Below are positions 29,233 through 38,086 of a DNA stretch of 64,000 nt, piece after piece (within the stretch, counting starts at the first letter, position 1; each line of letters opens with the position of its first letter). The DNA is from Bacteroidales bacterium. Its GTDB lineage: Bacteria > Bacillota > Clostridia > Lachnospirales > Lachnospiraceae. The position numbers and the translations under genes were made by a program. The notes under the pieces were generated by a model. It was given only the letters and a program-made list of their open reading frames with translations, was not told the origin of the DNA and searched no databases. The stretch covers positions 107,534 through 171,533 of the forward strand of contig JAMPFJ010000001.1 in the NCBI GenBank assembly GCA_023664535.1, in the 5' to 3' direction.

Positions 29233-30393
29233 ATGACAAAAGTAAATTGTTTAAATCCGATTGCCGCCTGCGGTCTGGATTTGTTTTCAGATAATTATGA
29301 GATAACGGACAGTATGGAGGGCGCAGATGCGGTGCTGGTGCGCTCTGCATCTATGCATGAACTGGAGCTGCCGGAAAGCCTTACCGCTGTTGCAAGGGCA
29401 GGCGCAGGAGTGAATAACATTCCGTTGGAGGAGTGTGCGAAAAAGGGTATTGTGGTATTCAATACACCGGGGGCAAACGCCAACGGCGTAAAGGAAATCG
29501 TTATTGCCGGTCTTATGCTGGCTTCCCGTGATTTGATTGGCGGTTATAACTGGGTGAAGGAAAATGCCGGTGATGCGGATATTGCAGGGAAGGTGGAAAA
29601 GCAGAAAAAGAATTATGCCGGAAATGAAATCCAGGGAAAGAAGCTGGGGGTAATCGGGCTTGGCGCCATAGGAGCGAAGGTGGCAAATATTGCGTTCCGC
29701 CTCGGAATGGAGGTGTACGGGTATGACCCGTATGTTTCCGTGGATGCCGCATGGTCTCTTTCCAGACATATCCGGCATATTACCGATGTGGAGGAGATTT
29801 ATAAGGAATGCGATTATATTACGGTTCATGTACCGGCGCTGGACAGCACAAAGGGCATGCTGAACCGGGAAACCTTTGCCATGATGAAGGACAGAGTACA
29901 CATTTTAAATTTCTCCAGAGATACGCTGGTAAAGGATGAAGATATGAAGGAGGCGCTTGCTTCCGGAAAGGTGGCAAAATATGTTACCGATTTCCCTAAT
30001 CCTGCCATTGCAGGGGTGGAAAATGTAATTACGCTGCCACATCTTGGCGCGTCTACGGAGGAATCCGAGGATAACTGTGCGATTATGGCAGTAAAGCAGG
30101 TTGCGGACTTTATGGAAAACGGAAATATTAAAAATTCCGTAAATTATCCGGCTTGTGACGCCGGGATATGTACCACTGCCGCAAGAGTGGCAATCTGCCA
30201 CAAAAATATTCCGGATATGCTGACCCGGTTTACCGGTGTATTTTCAAAAAAATCCATCAATATTGCCAATATGGTAAGTAAATCTAAAGGAGACTGGGCT
30301 TATACGCTTTTAGATGTGGAGTCGGAGGTTGACGAGGCAAGCAGAGGTGAGCTGGCGGCGATAGAAGGAGTAGTTAAGGTAAGAGTAATTTAG
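29233..30393 (+). CDS. serA: D-3-phosphoglycerate dehydrogenase, short form with ACT domain
   Basis: 386-residue first enzyme of serine synthesis. NAD-binding motif GVIGLGAIGAKVAN near residue 140; substrate/catalytic motifs ARAGAGVNNIP, NFSRDTLV (Arg) and LPHLGASTEESE (His). The usual catalytic-Glu region reads YVTDFPNP, as I recall for clostridial SerA. Residues after about 315 look like an ACT domain (FTGVFSKKSINIANMVSKSK), so feedback control by serine is plausible. The ribosome site GGAAGGAG lies before ATG 29233. A terminator follows. Confidence 0.92.
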   Translation: MTKVNCLNPIAACGLDLFSDNYEITDSMEGADAVLVRSASMHELELPESLTAVARAGAGVNNIPLEECAKKGIVVFNTPGANANGVKEIVIAGLMLASRDLIGGYNWVKENAGDADIAGKVEKQKKNYAGNEIQGKKLGVIGLGAIGAKVANIAFRLGMEVYGYDPYVSVDAAWSLSRHIRHITDVEEIYKECDYITVHVPALDSTKGMLNRETFAMMKDRVHILNFSRDTLVKDEDMKEALASGKVAKYVTDFPNPAIAGVENVITLPHLGASTEESEDNCAIMAVKQVADFMENGNIKNSVNYPACDAGICTTAARVAICHKNIPDMLTRFTGVFSKKSINIANMVSKSKGDWAYTLLDVESEVDEASRGELAAIEGVVKVRVI

Positions 30394-30417
30394 TGAGAAA
30401 ATCAATGTAGAAATTTG

Positions 30418-30503
30418 AAAAAGTCATATTATCCCTGACGGTGGCAGACCTTTAACCGAAAGAAGGATTACCCCTGTCGCCGTCCGGATAATATGACTTT
30501 TTT
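30418..30503 (+). terminator. Long-stem terminator after serA
   Basis: A stem of nearly 30 bp (aagtcatattatcc...ggataatatgactt, extended inward by ctgacggtggcag / ctgtcgccgtc) ends in TTTTTT. The loop itself holds a small hairpin (cctttaaccgaaagaagg). The A-run on the left makes it usable from both directions. Confidence 0.85.
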
Positions 30504-30587
30504 ACACCGGAATTTCATAGTGTCATCGTATAATTATTCGGATATAATAGACATACAGCACCATGTGTGCAAATGAGGAGAAAAGTT

Positions 30588-31262
30588 ATGGCAGTTAGCA
30601 TTTTGGTGGCGGATGATGATGAATTATTGCGGAATCTGGTGAAAGAGGTTTTGGAAGAGGAAGGGTTTACCGTATTTGCCGCAGCAAACGGAGAAGAGGC
30701 CATTAACCTGTTTTGGAAGCATTCGGAAATTGCCCTGATTATTTTGGATGTGATGATGCCTGAAATTGGCGGAATGGAAGTATTGGAGGAAATACGGGAA
30801 CGCTCCGATGTTCCGGTATTGATGCTCACGGCACTGGGGGATTCCGCCAGTGAATTGTCCTGCCTGAAGAGCGGGGCAAACGATTTCGTCAGTAAGCCTT
30901 TCCATTATGAAATACTGGTGGAGAGGGTGAAAAACCTGTTAAAGCTGGCAAAGGTACACAGTGTCGAAAATATTCAGTGTGGAATATTGGAGCTGGCACC
31001 GATGGAGCATAAGGTGTATGTTCGCCAGCAGGAGGTAATTTTAAATAATAAGGAGTACCAGCTGCTGGAATATTTGATTCAAAACCGCAGTATTGTCCTT
31101 TCCAGGGAAAAAATTCTTGACCGGATATGGGGATATGATTATGAGGGAGACATCCGGACCATTGATACCCATGTAAAAATGCTCCGGGCAAGCCTGAAGG
31201 AAGCAGGTAATTATATTAGGACAATCCGGGGAGTCGGTTATTGCTTTGAGGAGACGTCATGA
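30588..31262 (+). CDS. OmpR-family response regulator
   Basis: 224 residues. The receiver domain (1-120) has the acidic pair DDD at 9-11, phospho-acceptor Asp54 in LIILDVMMPE, Thr in LMLTALG and Lys in FVSKPFHYE, so it looks fully functional. The C-terminal winged helix (about 130-224) has the OmpR pattern YQLLEYLIQNRSIVLSREKILDRIWGYDYEGD and ends with RTIRGVGYCFEE. ATG 30588 follows GAGGAG at a good distance. It overlaps the kinase gene by 4 bp. TATAAT at 30543-30548 may be its -10 box. The regulon is unknown. Confidence 0.93.
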   Translation: MAVSILVADDDELLRNLVKEVLEEEGFTVFAAANGEEAINLFWKHSEIALIILDVMMPEIGGMEVLEEIRERSDVPVLMLTALGDSASELSCLKSGANDFVSKPFHYEILVERVKNLLKLAKVHSVENIQCGILELAPMEHKVYVRQQEVILNNKEYQLLEYLIQNRSIVLSREKILDRIWGYDYEGDIRTIDTHVKMLRASLKEAGNYIRTIRGVGYCFEETS

Positions 31263-32671
31263 AACAGTCATTGAGTAAAAAGTTGTGCTTTGTCGGAATG
31301 TCCTTAATCGGGGCATTTGTATTGTTAAATATCGTTTTGGCATATTTTTTTCTGATTCCGCTGTCCACGTTCCGAAGCCGGTTACAGATGGAGGACATTA
31401 TGGAGGACATTGAAAGCCGGATAGAATATACGGATGAAAGCTTTGGCGATTATATTACCCAGATTACCGAGGAGATGGACGTCTGGGTTACTGTGGCAGA
31501 CCGGGAGAAGAAAATTATCCACGCAACGAGGGACAGCGAATTGGAGAAGAAGTATCTGGGTGTTTATACCGGCAGTATCTTTGATGAGAATTATGATTCG
31601 CTGGAGAGAGGGAAGACCGTATTTTATGCAAGAGCGAAAGAGAGCAATAAAGGCATAATTACGATAAAGGTAATGAAAAAGATTGCCGATAACCGCTATC
31701 TGATTTTAAGCCGCTCTTACCGGAGCCTGGAGGAGGCGGCAATCTCGGCGATTATCTTTGACGCTTTGGTGGGCGTCGTATTTATCTTTGTGGGCTTTTT
31801 TGTCGTCTGGCGGTTAAGCCGGCATGTGGTGGAGCCGGTGGAGAACATGAAAAATGTGGCGGAGCATATTGCCAGGCTTGAATTTGATATGAGGGTTGAT
31901 ATCCAGACAGAGGACGAGATTGGGCAGTTAGGACATTCCATCAATACGATGTCGGAGCAGCTGGAGAGCAGCCTGCATCTGCTGCAAAAGGATATCGAGA
32001 ACCGGAAGAAGCTTGTGCGGAACCTTTCCCATGAGATGAAAGCCCCCCTTGCAGTAATTATGGGGTATGCCGACCGGTTAAAGGAAGTGATTTTTCACGA
32101 CCCGCAAAAAGCGCTTAAGTATAGCGAAATTATTTCCAACGAAAGTATGCGGGCGGATATCCTGGTAAAGGAGATGCTGGAATTTTCCAAGCTGGAACGC
32201 CAGACCGAGGAGCTTCGGCGAGAGAGTTTTCTGGTAAAGGAACTGTTTGACGATATCGGTAAACGGTTTGAAGAGGAGTACATGGAGGATTCAATAGAAT
32301 ATCTGGAGGTTTATGATGAAAAGGAAGAGCTTGTTGCGGATTATCTGATGCTGGAGCGGGCGGTTTATAATCTGCTCCGCAATGCCGTAACCTATGGTAT
32401 GGCGGAATCCATGGTCATCCGGATTTCGGGAAAACGAAACGGCGGTTACTATGAAATCCGTGTGTATAATTCGGGAAGCAGAATAAAAGAGGAAGACCAG
32501 ACCACTATCTGGGAGGCATTCAGTAAAGTGGATAAGGCGAGGACAAGAGGAAAACAGGGCTCCGGAATCGGGCTGTCCATAGTGCGGGAAATTGTGGAAG
32601 CGCATGACGGATATTATACGGTGGAAAATGTGGAGGACGGAGTGGAGTTTTTGATTTCCGTAAAGGGATAG
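31259..32671 (+). CDS. Sensor histidine kinase
   Basis: 470-residue membrane kinase, partner of the preceding regulator. Membrane helices at about residues 10-36 and 160-182 enclose an extracytoplasmic sensor domain of some 120 residues. HAMP follows (about 185-235), then the H-box NLSHEMKAPLAVI with His258, the N-box in YNLLRNAVTYG and G-box GSGIGLSIVREIV. The signal is unknown. Translational coupling (ATGA overlap) with the regulator is clear. It lies between serA and asd with no obvious link to either. Confidence 0.93.
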   Translation: MKQSLSKKLCFVGMSLIGAFVLLNIVLAYFFLIPLSTFRSRLQMEDIMEDIESRIEYTDESFGDYITQITEEMDVWVTVADREKKIIHATRDSELEKKYLGVYTGSIFDENYDSLERGKTVFYARAKESNKGIITIKVMKKIADNRYLILSRSYRSLEEAAISAIIFDALVGVVFIFVGFFVVWRLSRHVVEPVENMKNVAEHIARLEFDMRVDIQTEDEIGQLGHSINTMSEQLESSLHLLQKDIENRKKLVRNLSHEMKAPLAVIMGYADRLKEVIFHDPQKALKYSEIISNESMRADILVKEMLEFSKLERQTEELRRESFLVKELFDDIGKRFEEEYMEDSIEYLEVYDEKEELVADYLMLERAVYNLLRNAVTYGMAESMVIRISGKRNGGYYEIRVYNSGSRIKEEDQTTIWEAFSKVDKARTRGKQGSGIGLSIVREIVEAHDGYYTVENVEDGVEFLISVKG

Positions 32672-32681
32672 AATAAAAAAC

Positions 32682-32710
32682 TTGCTAAATTAACCGGATT
32701 AGAGTATGAT
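32682..32710 (+). promoter_or_regulatory. Probable sigma-A promoter of asd
   Basis: TTGCTA at 32682-32687 and TATGAT at 32705-32710 with a 17-bp spacer, 34 bp before the asd start. Confidence 0.6.
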
Positions 32711-32743
32711 GGTGGAGAATCAGAGATAAAGAGGTGTTTAGCA

Positions 32744-33835
32744 ATGAGTGAAAAATTAAAAGTAGGTATCCTTGGCGGTACCGGTATGGTAGGACAGAGA
32801 TTTATTGCCTTGCTGGAAAATCATCCGTGGTTTGAAGTGACTACGATTGCCGCCAGCCCCAGAAGTGCAGGAAAGACTTATGAGGAGGCGGTGGGTGACC
32901 GGTGGAAGATGGATACTCCGATGCCAGAGGCAGTTAAACATATGGTTGTGCACAATGTAAATGAAGTCGAAGCCGTTGCGGCGACCGTTGATTTTGTATT
33001 TAGTGCAGTAGATATGACGAAGGAAGAGATAAAAGCAATCGAGGAGGCGTATGCTAAGACAGAGACGCCGGTTGTTTCTAATAATTCGGCGCACCGCTGG
33101 ACTCCGGATGTACCGATGGTGGTGCCGGAGATTAATCCGGAGCACATGAGGGTGATTGATTTTCAGAAGAAGCGTTTGGGGACGACCAGAGGTTTTGTGG
33201 CGGTAAAACCCAACTGTTCCATTCAAAGCTATGCTCCGGTGCTGACGGCATGGAAGGAATTTGAACCCTATGAGGTGGTAGCGACTACCTATCAGGCTAT
33301 TTCCGGAGCAGGAAAAACCTTTAAAGACTGGCCGGAGATGGTGGGCAATATTATTCCCTTTATCGGCGGAGAGGAAGAGAAATCAGAAAAAGAACCGCTT
33401 CGTATATGGGGGTATATTGATGAGGAAAAAGGGGAAATCGTTCCGGCAAAAAGTCCGGTGATTACCTGTCAGTGTATCCGTGTACCGGTATTGAACGGCC
33501 ATACCGCTGCGGTTTTTGTAAAATTCAAAAAGCAGCCGACAAAGGAGCAGCTGATTCAGAAGCTCAATGAATATAAGGGAGTACCGCAGGAGCTTAACCT
33601 GCCGAGTGCACCGGCGCAGTTTATCCGCTATATGGAGGAGGACAACCGTCCCCAGATAAGCCTGGATGTGGATTATGAGAACGGAATGGGCGTTTCCGTC
33701 GGACGTATCCGTGAGGACAGCGTATATGACTGGAAGTTTGTAGGGCTTTCGCACAATACGGTGCGCGGCGCTGCAGGCGGTGCAGTGCTCTGCGCAGAGC
33801 TGTTAAAGGCACAGGGCTATATTACAAAAAAATAG
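32744..33835 (+). CDS. asd: Aspartate-semialdehyde dehydrogenase
   Basis: 363 residues; makes aspartate semialdehyde for lysine/diaminopimelate, threonine and methionine. The N-terminal NADP motif is GILGGTGMVGQRF, the catalytic Cys158 lies in KPNCSIQS, and the C-terminal HNTVRGAAGG binds cofactor. Length and sequence fit the longer archaeal/fungal-like Asd class rather than the E. coli type. It has its own promoter and terminator, so it is a single-gene unit. Confidence 0.94.
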   Translation: MSEKLKVGILGGTGMVGQRFIALLENHPWFEVTTIAASPRSAGKTYEEAVGDRWKMDTPMPEAVKHMVVHNVNEVEAVAATVDFVFSAVDMTKEEIKAIEEAYAKTETPVVSNNSAHRWTPDVPMVVPEINPEHMRVIDFQKKRLGTTRGFVAVKPNCSIQSYAPVLTAWKEFEPYEVVATTYQAISGAGKTFKDWPEMVGNIIPFIGGEEEKSEKEPLRIWGYIDEEKGEIVPAKSPVITCQCIRVPVLNGHTAAVFVKFKKQPTKEQLIQKLNEYKGVPQELNLPSAPAQFIRYMEEDNRPQISLDVDYENGMGVSVGRIREDSVYDWKFVGLSHNTVRGAAGGAVLCAELLKAQGYITKK

Positions 33836-33849
33836 AGCGTGATGGACGA

Positions 33850-33936
33850 GACTGTCCCGTAAAGGAAAATGTCTGTTTTGTGTATGTGTACAGGACAAAG
33901 CAGGAAAGAAACCCTTTGTGGGACAGTCCTTTTTTA
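33850..33936 (+). terminator. Terminator after asd
   Basis: gactgtccc at 33850-33858 pairs with gggacagtc at 33920-33928, followed by CTTTTTTAC. The roughly 60-base loop is unusually long. Confidence 0.7.
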
Positions 33937-34045
33937 CTTTTCTCTTTTATAGGAGGGAAAAAAGGTGTATAATTTGTTTAGCATAAGGCGGAGGAAGCTA
34001 TATTGGCGGAACGAAACAGGCAATTAACGGCGGGAGGCAGAGATT

Positions 34046-34693
34046 ATGGGCAGTCAGAATAAAGAAAACGAACAAAAAAATGAAATGGTGGTACGAAAAA
34101 AGAGCGAGCTGGCAATTCCAAGAACCGGTCTTGCCGTAAAGGGGGAACTGTCGGTAAAGGGAGAGCTGGCGGTGAAGGGAGAGCTGGCGGCAATCAATGA
34201 GCTGGCAACCCGGGGAGAGCTGGTACTGCCGGGGGAATTGGAAAAGAGTGAAAGCGGCGACCGGATTATTATTGTGGAGAGCATTAAGGCAGCAGTGGAG
34301 TATTTACGGGGAACGGAGGGAAATATTCTGACCACTACCGGCGCATTGGAATTATATGAATATACCGAACTGGAAAACTACAGGGAACGGGTATATTCCA
34401 GAGTTCTTTCCCACGGTGATGTGATTAAGGCATGTGAGAATCTGGGAATACAGGGACGGCATTTAATCGGGATGACTGGACCTTTTTCCAAGCTGATGAA
34501 TTATACGATGCTGAAGGACTTTCAAATCCGGTATCTGGTTACCAAGGATTCGGGAATATCGAACGGATTTATTGAGAAAACGGAAGCGGCAATGGAGCTG
34601 GGCGTAACGCTGATTGTGGTTGCGGCGCCTTATCATAATGAAGAGGGAAGAGAAGAAGAGGTAGTAAAGCGGTTAAGGGATAAGAGGAGCTGA
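34046..34693 (+). CDS. Truncated CobK/CbiJ (precorrin-6A reductase) C-terminal half with a repeat N-terminus
   Basis: 215 residues. From about residue 72 on, the sequence follows the C-terminal half of precorrin-6A reductase: IIIVESIKAAVEYL, GNILTTTGALELYEYT, SRVLSHGDVIKACENLGI, MTGPFSKLMNY, YLVTKDSGISNGF and ELGVTLIVVAAP. The N-terminal nucleotide-binding half of CobK (a GGTxEG-type start) is absent. In its place residues 21-66 are hexapeptide repeats around the core ELAVKG. No other cobalamin gene is nearby. It may be a decayed gene, or a re-used ligand-binding domain with a linker tail. ATG 34046 has a GGGAGG site, so it looks translated. Confidence 0.75.
   Translation: MGSQNKENEQKNEMVVRKKSELAIPRTGLAVKGELSVKGELAVKGELAAINELATRGELVLPGELEKSESGDRIIIVESIKAAVEYLRGTEGNILTTTGALELYEYTELENYRERVYSRVLSHGDVIKACENLGIQGRHLIGMTGPFSKLMNYTMLKDFQIRYLVTKDSGISNGFIEKTEAAMELGVTLIVVAAPYHNEEGREEEVVKRLRDKRS
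34106..34243 (+). repeat. In-frame 18-bp tandem repeats at the start of the CobK-like gene
   Basis: About seven units of six codons, consensus ELAVKG (ELSVKG, ELAVKG, ELAAIN, ELATRG, ELVLPG). The first unit carries one extra codon. Central units are nearly identical at the DNA level (gtaaagggagagctg), suggesting recent expansion. Confidence 0.85.
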
Positions 34694-34737
34694 ACGAAAT
34701 GCTGGTAAACGGTCAGGGATAAAAGAGGAGCATACAG

Positions 34738-35514
34738 ATGAAAAGAAGGATGACAAAATCAGTCTTGTTTGCCGCAGCGGCATTTTCTCTTGCGTATTTT
34801 GTTTTATTGATGTGTACGATTGGAGCGGCATACCGGTTTAATTATGTATGGCTGCTGATGGGATTGTGCTTTCTGGGACTGGCAGTCGTTATTGCCCTTT
34901 CCGGTAAAGCTGTGGAAAAGCTGCCCCGGGGCGTGGTGGCGGCGGTTAACGGCATCGTGTTTATCGGATGCCTGCTGTTCGTTATTGTAGAAGGGCTGAT
35001 AATCGGGCAGAGCTTAAAGGAACCAAAGGAGAAAGCGGATTATCTGATTGTGCTGGGGGCGAAGGTAAACGGTACGCAGCCCTCAAAAATATTGGAATAC
35101 CGCATTGAAAAGGCATATACCTATTTAAAACAGAATCCCGATGTAAGGGTGATTGTGAGCGGTGGGAAAGGCTCTGATGAGGATATTTCGGAAGCACAGG
35201 CAATGTATAACGGTCTGGTGGAGCGGGGAATAGAAAAGGAGCGCATTTATCGGGAGGATAAGTCCACCTCCACGAAAGAGAATCTGGATTTTTCCAAAAG
35301 CTGCATGGAGGAAATCGGGCTGGATATCGAAAAGGAAAGAGTCCTCATTGTCACCACTGATTTTCATGTGCTAAGGGCGGTAGGGATTGCCAAAAAGGCG
35401 GGATACCGCAATGTGGAGGGACTGGCGGCAGATTCGGTCTGGTATTTGGTTCCGACTAATTATGTAAGGGAGTTTCTTGCGGTGGTAAAGGATAAGCTGG
35501 TGGGAAATTTATAA
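34738..35514 (+). CDS. DUF218 (YdcF/SanA/ElyC-like) membrane protein
   Basis: 258 residues. Three hydrophobic helices in the first 90 residues precede a DUF218 domain: YLIVLGAKVNGTQPSKILEYRI, VRVIVSGGKGSDEDISEAQ, TSTKENLDFSK and VLIVTTDFHVLRAVGIAKKAG. Members have been linked to envelope integrity and carrier-lipid metabolism, but the reaction is not known. ATG 34738 sits 44 bp after the CobK-like gene; an aagaggag site lies upstream. Probably co-transcribed with its neighbours. Confidence 0.82.
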   Translation: MKRRMTKSVLFAAAAFSLAYFVLLMCTIGAAYRFNYVWLLMGLCFLGLAVVIALSGKAVEKLPRGVVAAVNGIVFIGCLLFVIVEGLIIGQSLKEPKEKADYLIVLGAKVNGTQPSKILEYRIEKAYTYLKQNPDVRVIVSGGKGSDEDISEAQAMYNGLVERGIEKERIYREDKSTSTKENLDFSKSCMEEIGLDIEKERVLIVTTDFHVLRAVGIAKKAGYRNVEGLAADSVWYLVPTNYVREFLAVVKDKLVGNL

Positions 35515-35551
35515 TCCGGACAGCGGAAAGCAGGGATAGGAGGAGTGAAGA

Positions 35552-36178
35552 TTGAGTAAGGAAGAGCTTGTAGAGACAATGGTGAAAATGGAGTGGGATG
35601 CCTTTGACAAGGTGGAGAATGAGGGCGGGCGTGCAGACTGCCAGAATGACTGGAATACGTTTTCCCTGATGCGGAGAAGCCAGTATCTTGCGTGGCCGGA
35701 GCAGTTATTGTCCAGCTTTCTTGTGGATTTTCGTGAAGCCAATGAACGGGGATGGAATCTGATTACCGAGAAATACGGACGGATGATGGAATATACGGTA
35801 CCGGAGGAATATGCCGCCATTGAAGCCAGCCTCCCGGCATGTTCGCCAAGGAAACGTGCAATCGTGGACCAGATTGCAGAGATTCAGGTTGGATGGATGG
35901 AAGAGTTTGCGGCGGAATACCCACATATGGCAGCCAACGCCAGAAGTATTCATTCAACGGAGGATTCCCCCTATTCGACTTCCTATGAGACCTATTTAAA
36001 GGGAGAGCTGCTGACCTATTCTGACCGGACACTGGCAATGTACGGAAACTGGATTGTGGAGCTTGAACGGAGTAACGGGAATCTGGCAAGGATTATTATG
36101 GAAAACACCGCAAAATTATACGGTTATGCGTCATTAGATGCAGCGGAAAATGCACTGGCAGAGCAGGAGCGGCAGTGA
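35552..36178 (+). CDS. DUF4125-like protein, function unknown
   Basis: 208-residue soluble, acidic protein without membrane segments. The opening pattern EWDAFDKVENEGGRADCQNDW and the following FSLMRRSQYLAW resemble what I recall as DUF4125, common in gut Clostridia. It is helical throughout with conserved-looking Trp residues. The start is TTG 35552, 8 bases after AGGAGG at 35538-35543; no better ATG lies near. No function can be given. Confidence 0.65.
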   Translation: MSKEELVETMVKMEWDAFDKVENEGGRADCQNDWNTFSLMRRSQYLAWPEQLLSSFLVDFREANERGWNLITEKYGRMMEYTVPEEYAAIEASLPACSPRKRAIVDQIAEIQVGWMEEFAAEYPHMAANARSIHSTEDSPYSTSYETYLKGELLTYSDRTLAMYGNWIVELERSNGNLARIIMENTAKLYGYASLDAAENALAEQERQ

Positions 36179-36192
36179 GAAATAATTTTTTG

Positions 36193-36221
36193 TTGAAAAA
36201 GTGGACAAGATAAGGTATACT
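36193..36221 (+). promoter_or_regulatory. Sigma-A promoter of efp
   Basis: TTGAAA at 36193-36198 and TATACT at 36216-36221, spacer 17 bp, 45 bp before the efp start. Confidence 0.75.
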
Positions 36222-36265
36222 TTCGATATGTGAGTGCTTAGATGCAATGAAGGAGGATTATTAGA

Positions 36266-36829
36266 ATGGCAACAATTTCAGCAGGAGATTTTAGAAATGG
36301 CGTAACCATTGAGTTTGAGGGAAACATTTATCAGATTATTGAGTTCCAGCATGTAAAGCCGGGAAAAGGAGCGGCCTTCGTCCGGACAAAGTTAAAGAAC
36401 ATTGTCAACGGCGGCGTGGTGGAAAAGACGTTTCGTCCCACTGAAAAATGTGAAACTGCCCATATTGATAGAAAGAACATGCAGTATTTATATGAAGACG
36501 GTGATTTATTCTATTTTATGGATAATGAGACCTATGACCAGATTGCACTGGGCAAGGATGTTGTGGGGGATTCCCTTAAATTTGTCAAGGAAAATGAAAA
36601 TGTCAAGGTGGTTTCCCATGCAGGCAACGTATTTGCCATAGAGCCGGAGATTACGGTAGTATTGGAGGTTACGGAATGTGAGCCGGGAGTTAAGGGAAAT
36701 ACGGCAACCGGAGCGACCAAGCCCTGTACGGTGGAAACCGGGGCAACGTTAAATGTGCCGTTATTCGTTAACCAGGGGGATAAGATTACCATTGACACCC
36801 GTACCGGGGAATATATGTCAAGGGCTTAA
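36266..36829 (+). CDS. efp: Elongation factor P
   Basis: 187 residues with the three beta-barrel domains of EF-P, which rescues ribosomes stalled at polyproline. Domain I carries the loop [17 protein letters not shown], with Lys34 at the tip, the position modified in many bacteria. It ends with [17 protein letters not shown], the usual C-terminus. A good promoter lies upstream and a terminator downstream. efp just before spoIIIAA is a common clostridial arrangement. Confidence 0.96.
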   Translation: MATISAGDFRNGVTIEFEGNIYQIIEFQHVKPGKGAAFVRTKLKNIVNGGVVEKTFRPTEKCETAHIDRKNMQYLYEDGDLFYFMDNETYDQIALGKDVVGDSLKFVKENENVKVVSHAGNVFAIEPEITVVLEVTECEPGVKGNTATGATKPCTVETGATLNVPLFVNQGDKITIDTRTGEYMSRA

Positions 36830-36892
36830 GGATGCCGGCTGGACAAAGCTGCCGTTTTGCCGGATAAGGAATATCAATCAAAAACAGATAAA

Positions 36893-36949
36893 AAAGACTG
36901 TTACACCGGAAGAACCGTTTCTTCTTTCCGGTGCAGCGGTCTTTTTTTG
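36893..36949 (+). terminator. Terminator between efp and the spoIIIA operon
   Basis: A long imperfect stem (ttacaccggaaga / tctttccggtgcag with outer aaagac / gtcttt) is followed by TTTTTTT. Confidence 0.8.
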
Positions 36950-37072
36950 TCTACACCCATTTTTTGTCCCGGTTCAGATAAAATAGTTGTAATGATTCGC
37001 TTTGCCGCCACATATATTAACAGTATGAGAGAATTTTTATCTGACGAGCCGGACGAGAACAGGGGAGGAAGC

Positions 37073-38038
37073 ATGGCAAAAAAGGAAGAAATATTAAAAA
37101 TATTATCGGCAAAGCTTCGTAAAATACTGGAGAGCGCCAGCATGGATTATGAGCTTTTACAGGAGCTGAGGCTCAGGGTTATGGAACCGTTTATTATCAT
37201 TTATGACGGGGAGGAGTTTTTTGTTTCCGAAAAGGGAAAGCTGGAAAAACAGGCAGGGGAGGGATATATGGTTACGGCAAAGGATGTGAAAGAAACCTTG
37301 GAATATATCAGCAGCTTTTCGCTGTATGCTTATGAGGATGAAATCAGACAGGGGTTTATTACGGTTCAGGGCGGGCATAGAATCGGACTTGCCGGCAAGG
37401 TGATTTTAGAGCAGGGCTCCGTGAAAAGCGTAAAGCACATATCCTCCATCAATATCCGTATGTCCCATGAGAGAAAGGGATGCGGTAAGGAGATTTTGCC
37501 GTACATCTATGACGGAAGGCAGATATGCCATACCCTGATTATTTCTCCTCCCGGATGCGGAAAAACCACGCTGCTCAGGGATATGGTCAGGCTGATATCC
37601 AACGGAGATAAAAAACACCCGGGGATGAGTGTCGGCGTAGTGGATGAGCGTTCGGAAATCGGCGCCTGTTACCGGGGGCTTCCCCAGAACGATGTGGGAA
37701 TCAGAACCGATGTGCTGGACTGCTGTCCGAAGGCGGAGGGGATGCTGATGATGATTCGCAGCATGTCACCTGCGGTAATTGCGGTGGATGAGATTGGAAA
37801 GCGGGAGGATGTGGAGGCATTAGCCTATGTCATGAATTGCGGATGCCAGATGCTGGCAACGGTACACGGAGCATCTATTGAGGATATTAAGAATAAACCG
37901 GTTTTGCGCAAGCTGGTGGAGGAGAAATTGTTTAAGCGGTTTGTTATCCTGTCGGGGGAAAGAAAACCGGGAGCGTTGGAGACGATTTTTGACGAACGGG
38001 GAAGCGTTTTGTTTGACCGGAGATGCGCAGTGGAATAA
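37073..38038 (+). CDS. spoIIIAA: Stage III sporulation protein AA, secretion-type ATPase
   Basis: 321-residue ATPase of the SpoIIIA-SpoIIQ channel linking mother cell and forespore. Walker A SPPGCGKTTLLRDM lies at about residues 158-171, with VGVVDERSEIGACYRG and a Walker B-like AVIAVDEIGKREDVEAL further on. Related to type II/IV secretion ATPases. ATG 37073 follows AGGGGAGG at good distance; an upstream in-frame extension overlaps the terminator and is rejected. It begins the spoIIIAA-AH operon. Confidence 0.94.
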   Translation: MAKKEEILKILSAKLRKILESASMDYELLQELRLRVMEPFIIIYDGEEFFVSEKGKLEKQAGEGYMVTAKDVKETLEYISSFSLYAYEDEIRQGFITVQGGHRIGLAGKVILEQGSVKSVKHISSINIRMSHERKGCGKEILPYIYDGRQICHTLIISPPGCGKTTLLRDMVRLISNGDKKHPGMSVGVVDERSEIGACYRGLPQNDVGIRTDVLDCCPKAEGMLMMIRSMSPAVIAVDEIGKREDVEALAYVMNCGCQMLATVHGASIEDIKNKPVLRKLVEEKLFKRFVILSGERKPGALETIFDERGSVLFDRRCAVE

Positions 38039-38086
38039 GGACATCCGAAGAAACAATAAGGAGTGCTGTAAAAGGAGGAAACCGGA

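Noticed and set aside
29287..29901. 204-codon minus-strand frame
   Set aside because: Fully antisense to serA, which has clear motifs; no ribosome site and a composition typical of shadow frames.
36857..37072. N-terminal extension of SpoIIIAA
   Set aside because: It would be translated through the efp terminator; the start at 37073 has a strong ribosome site and family-like N-terminus.
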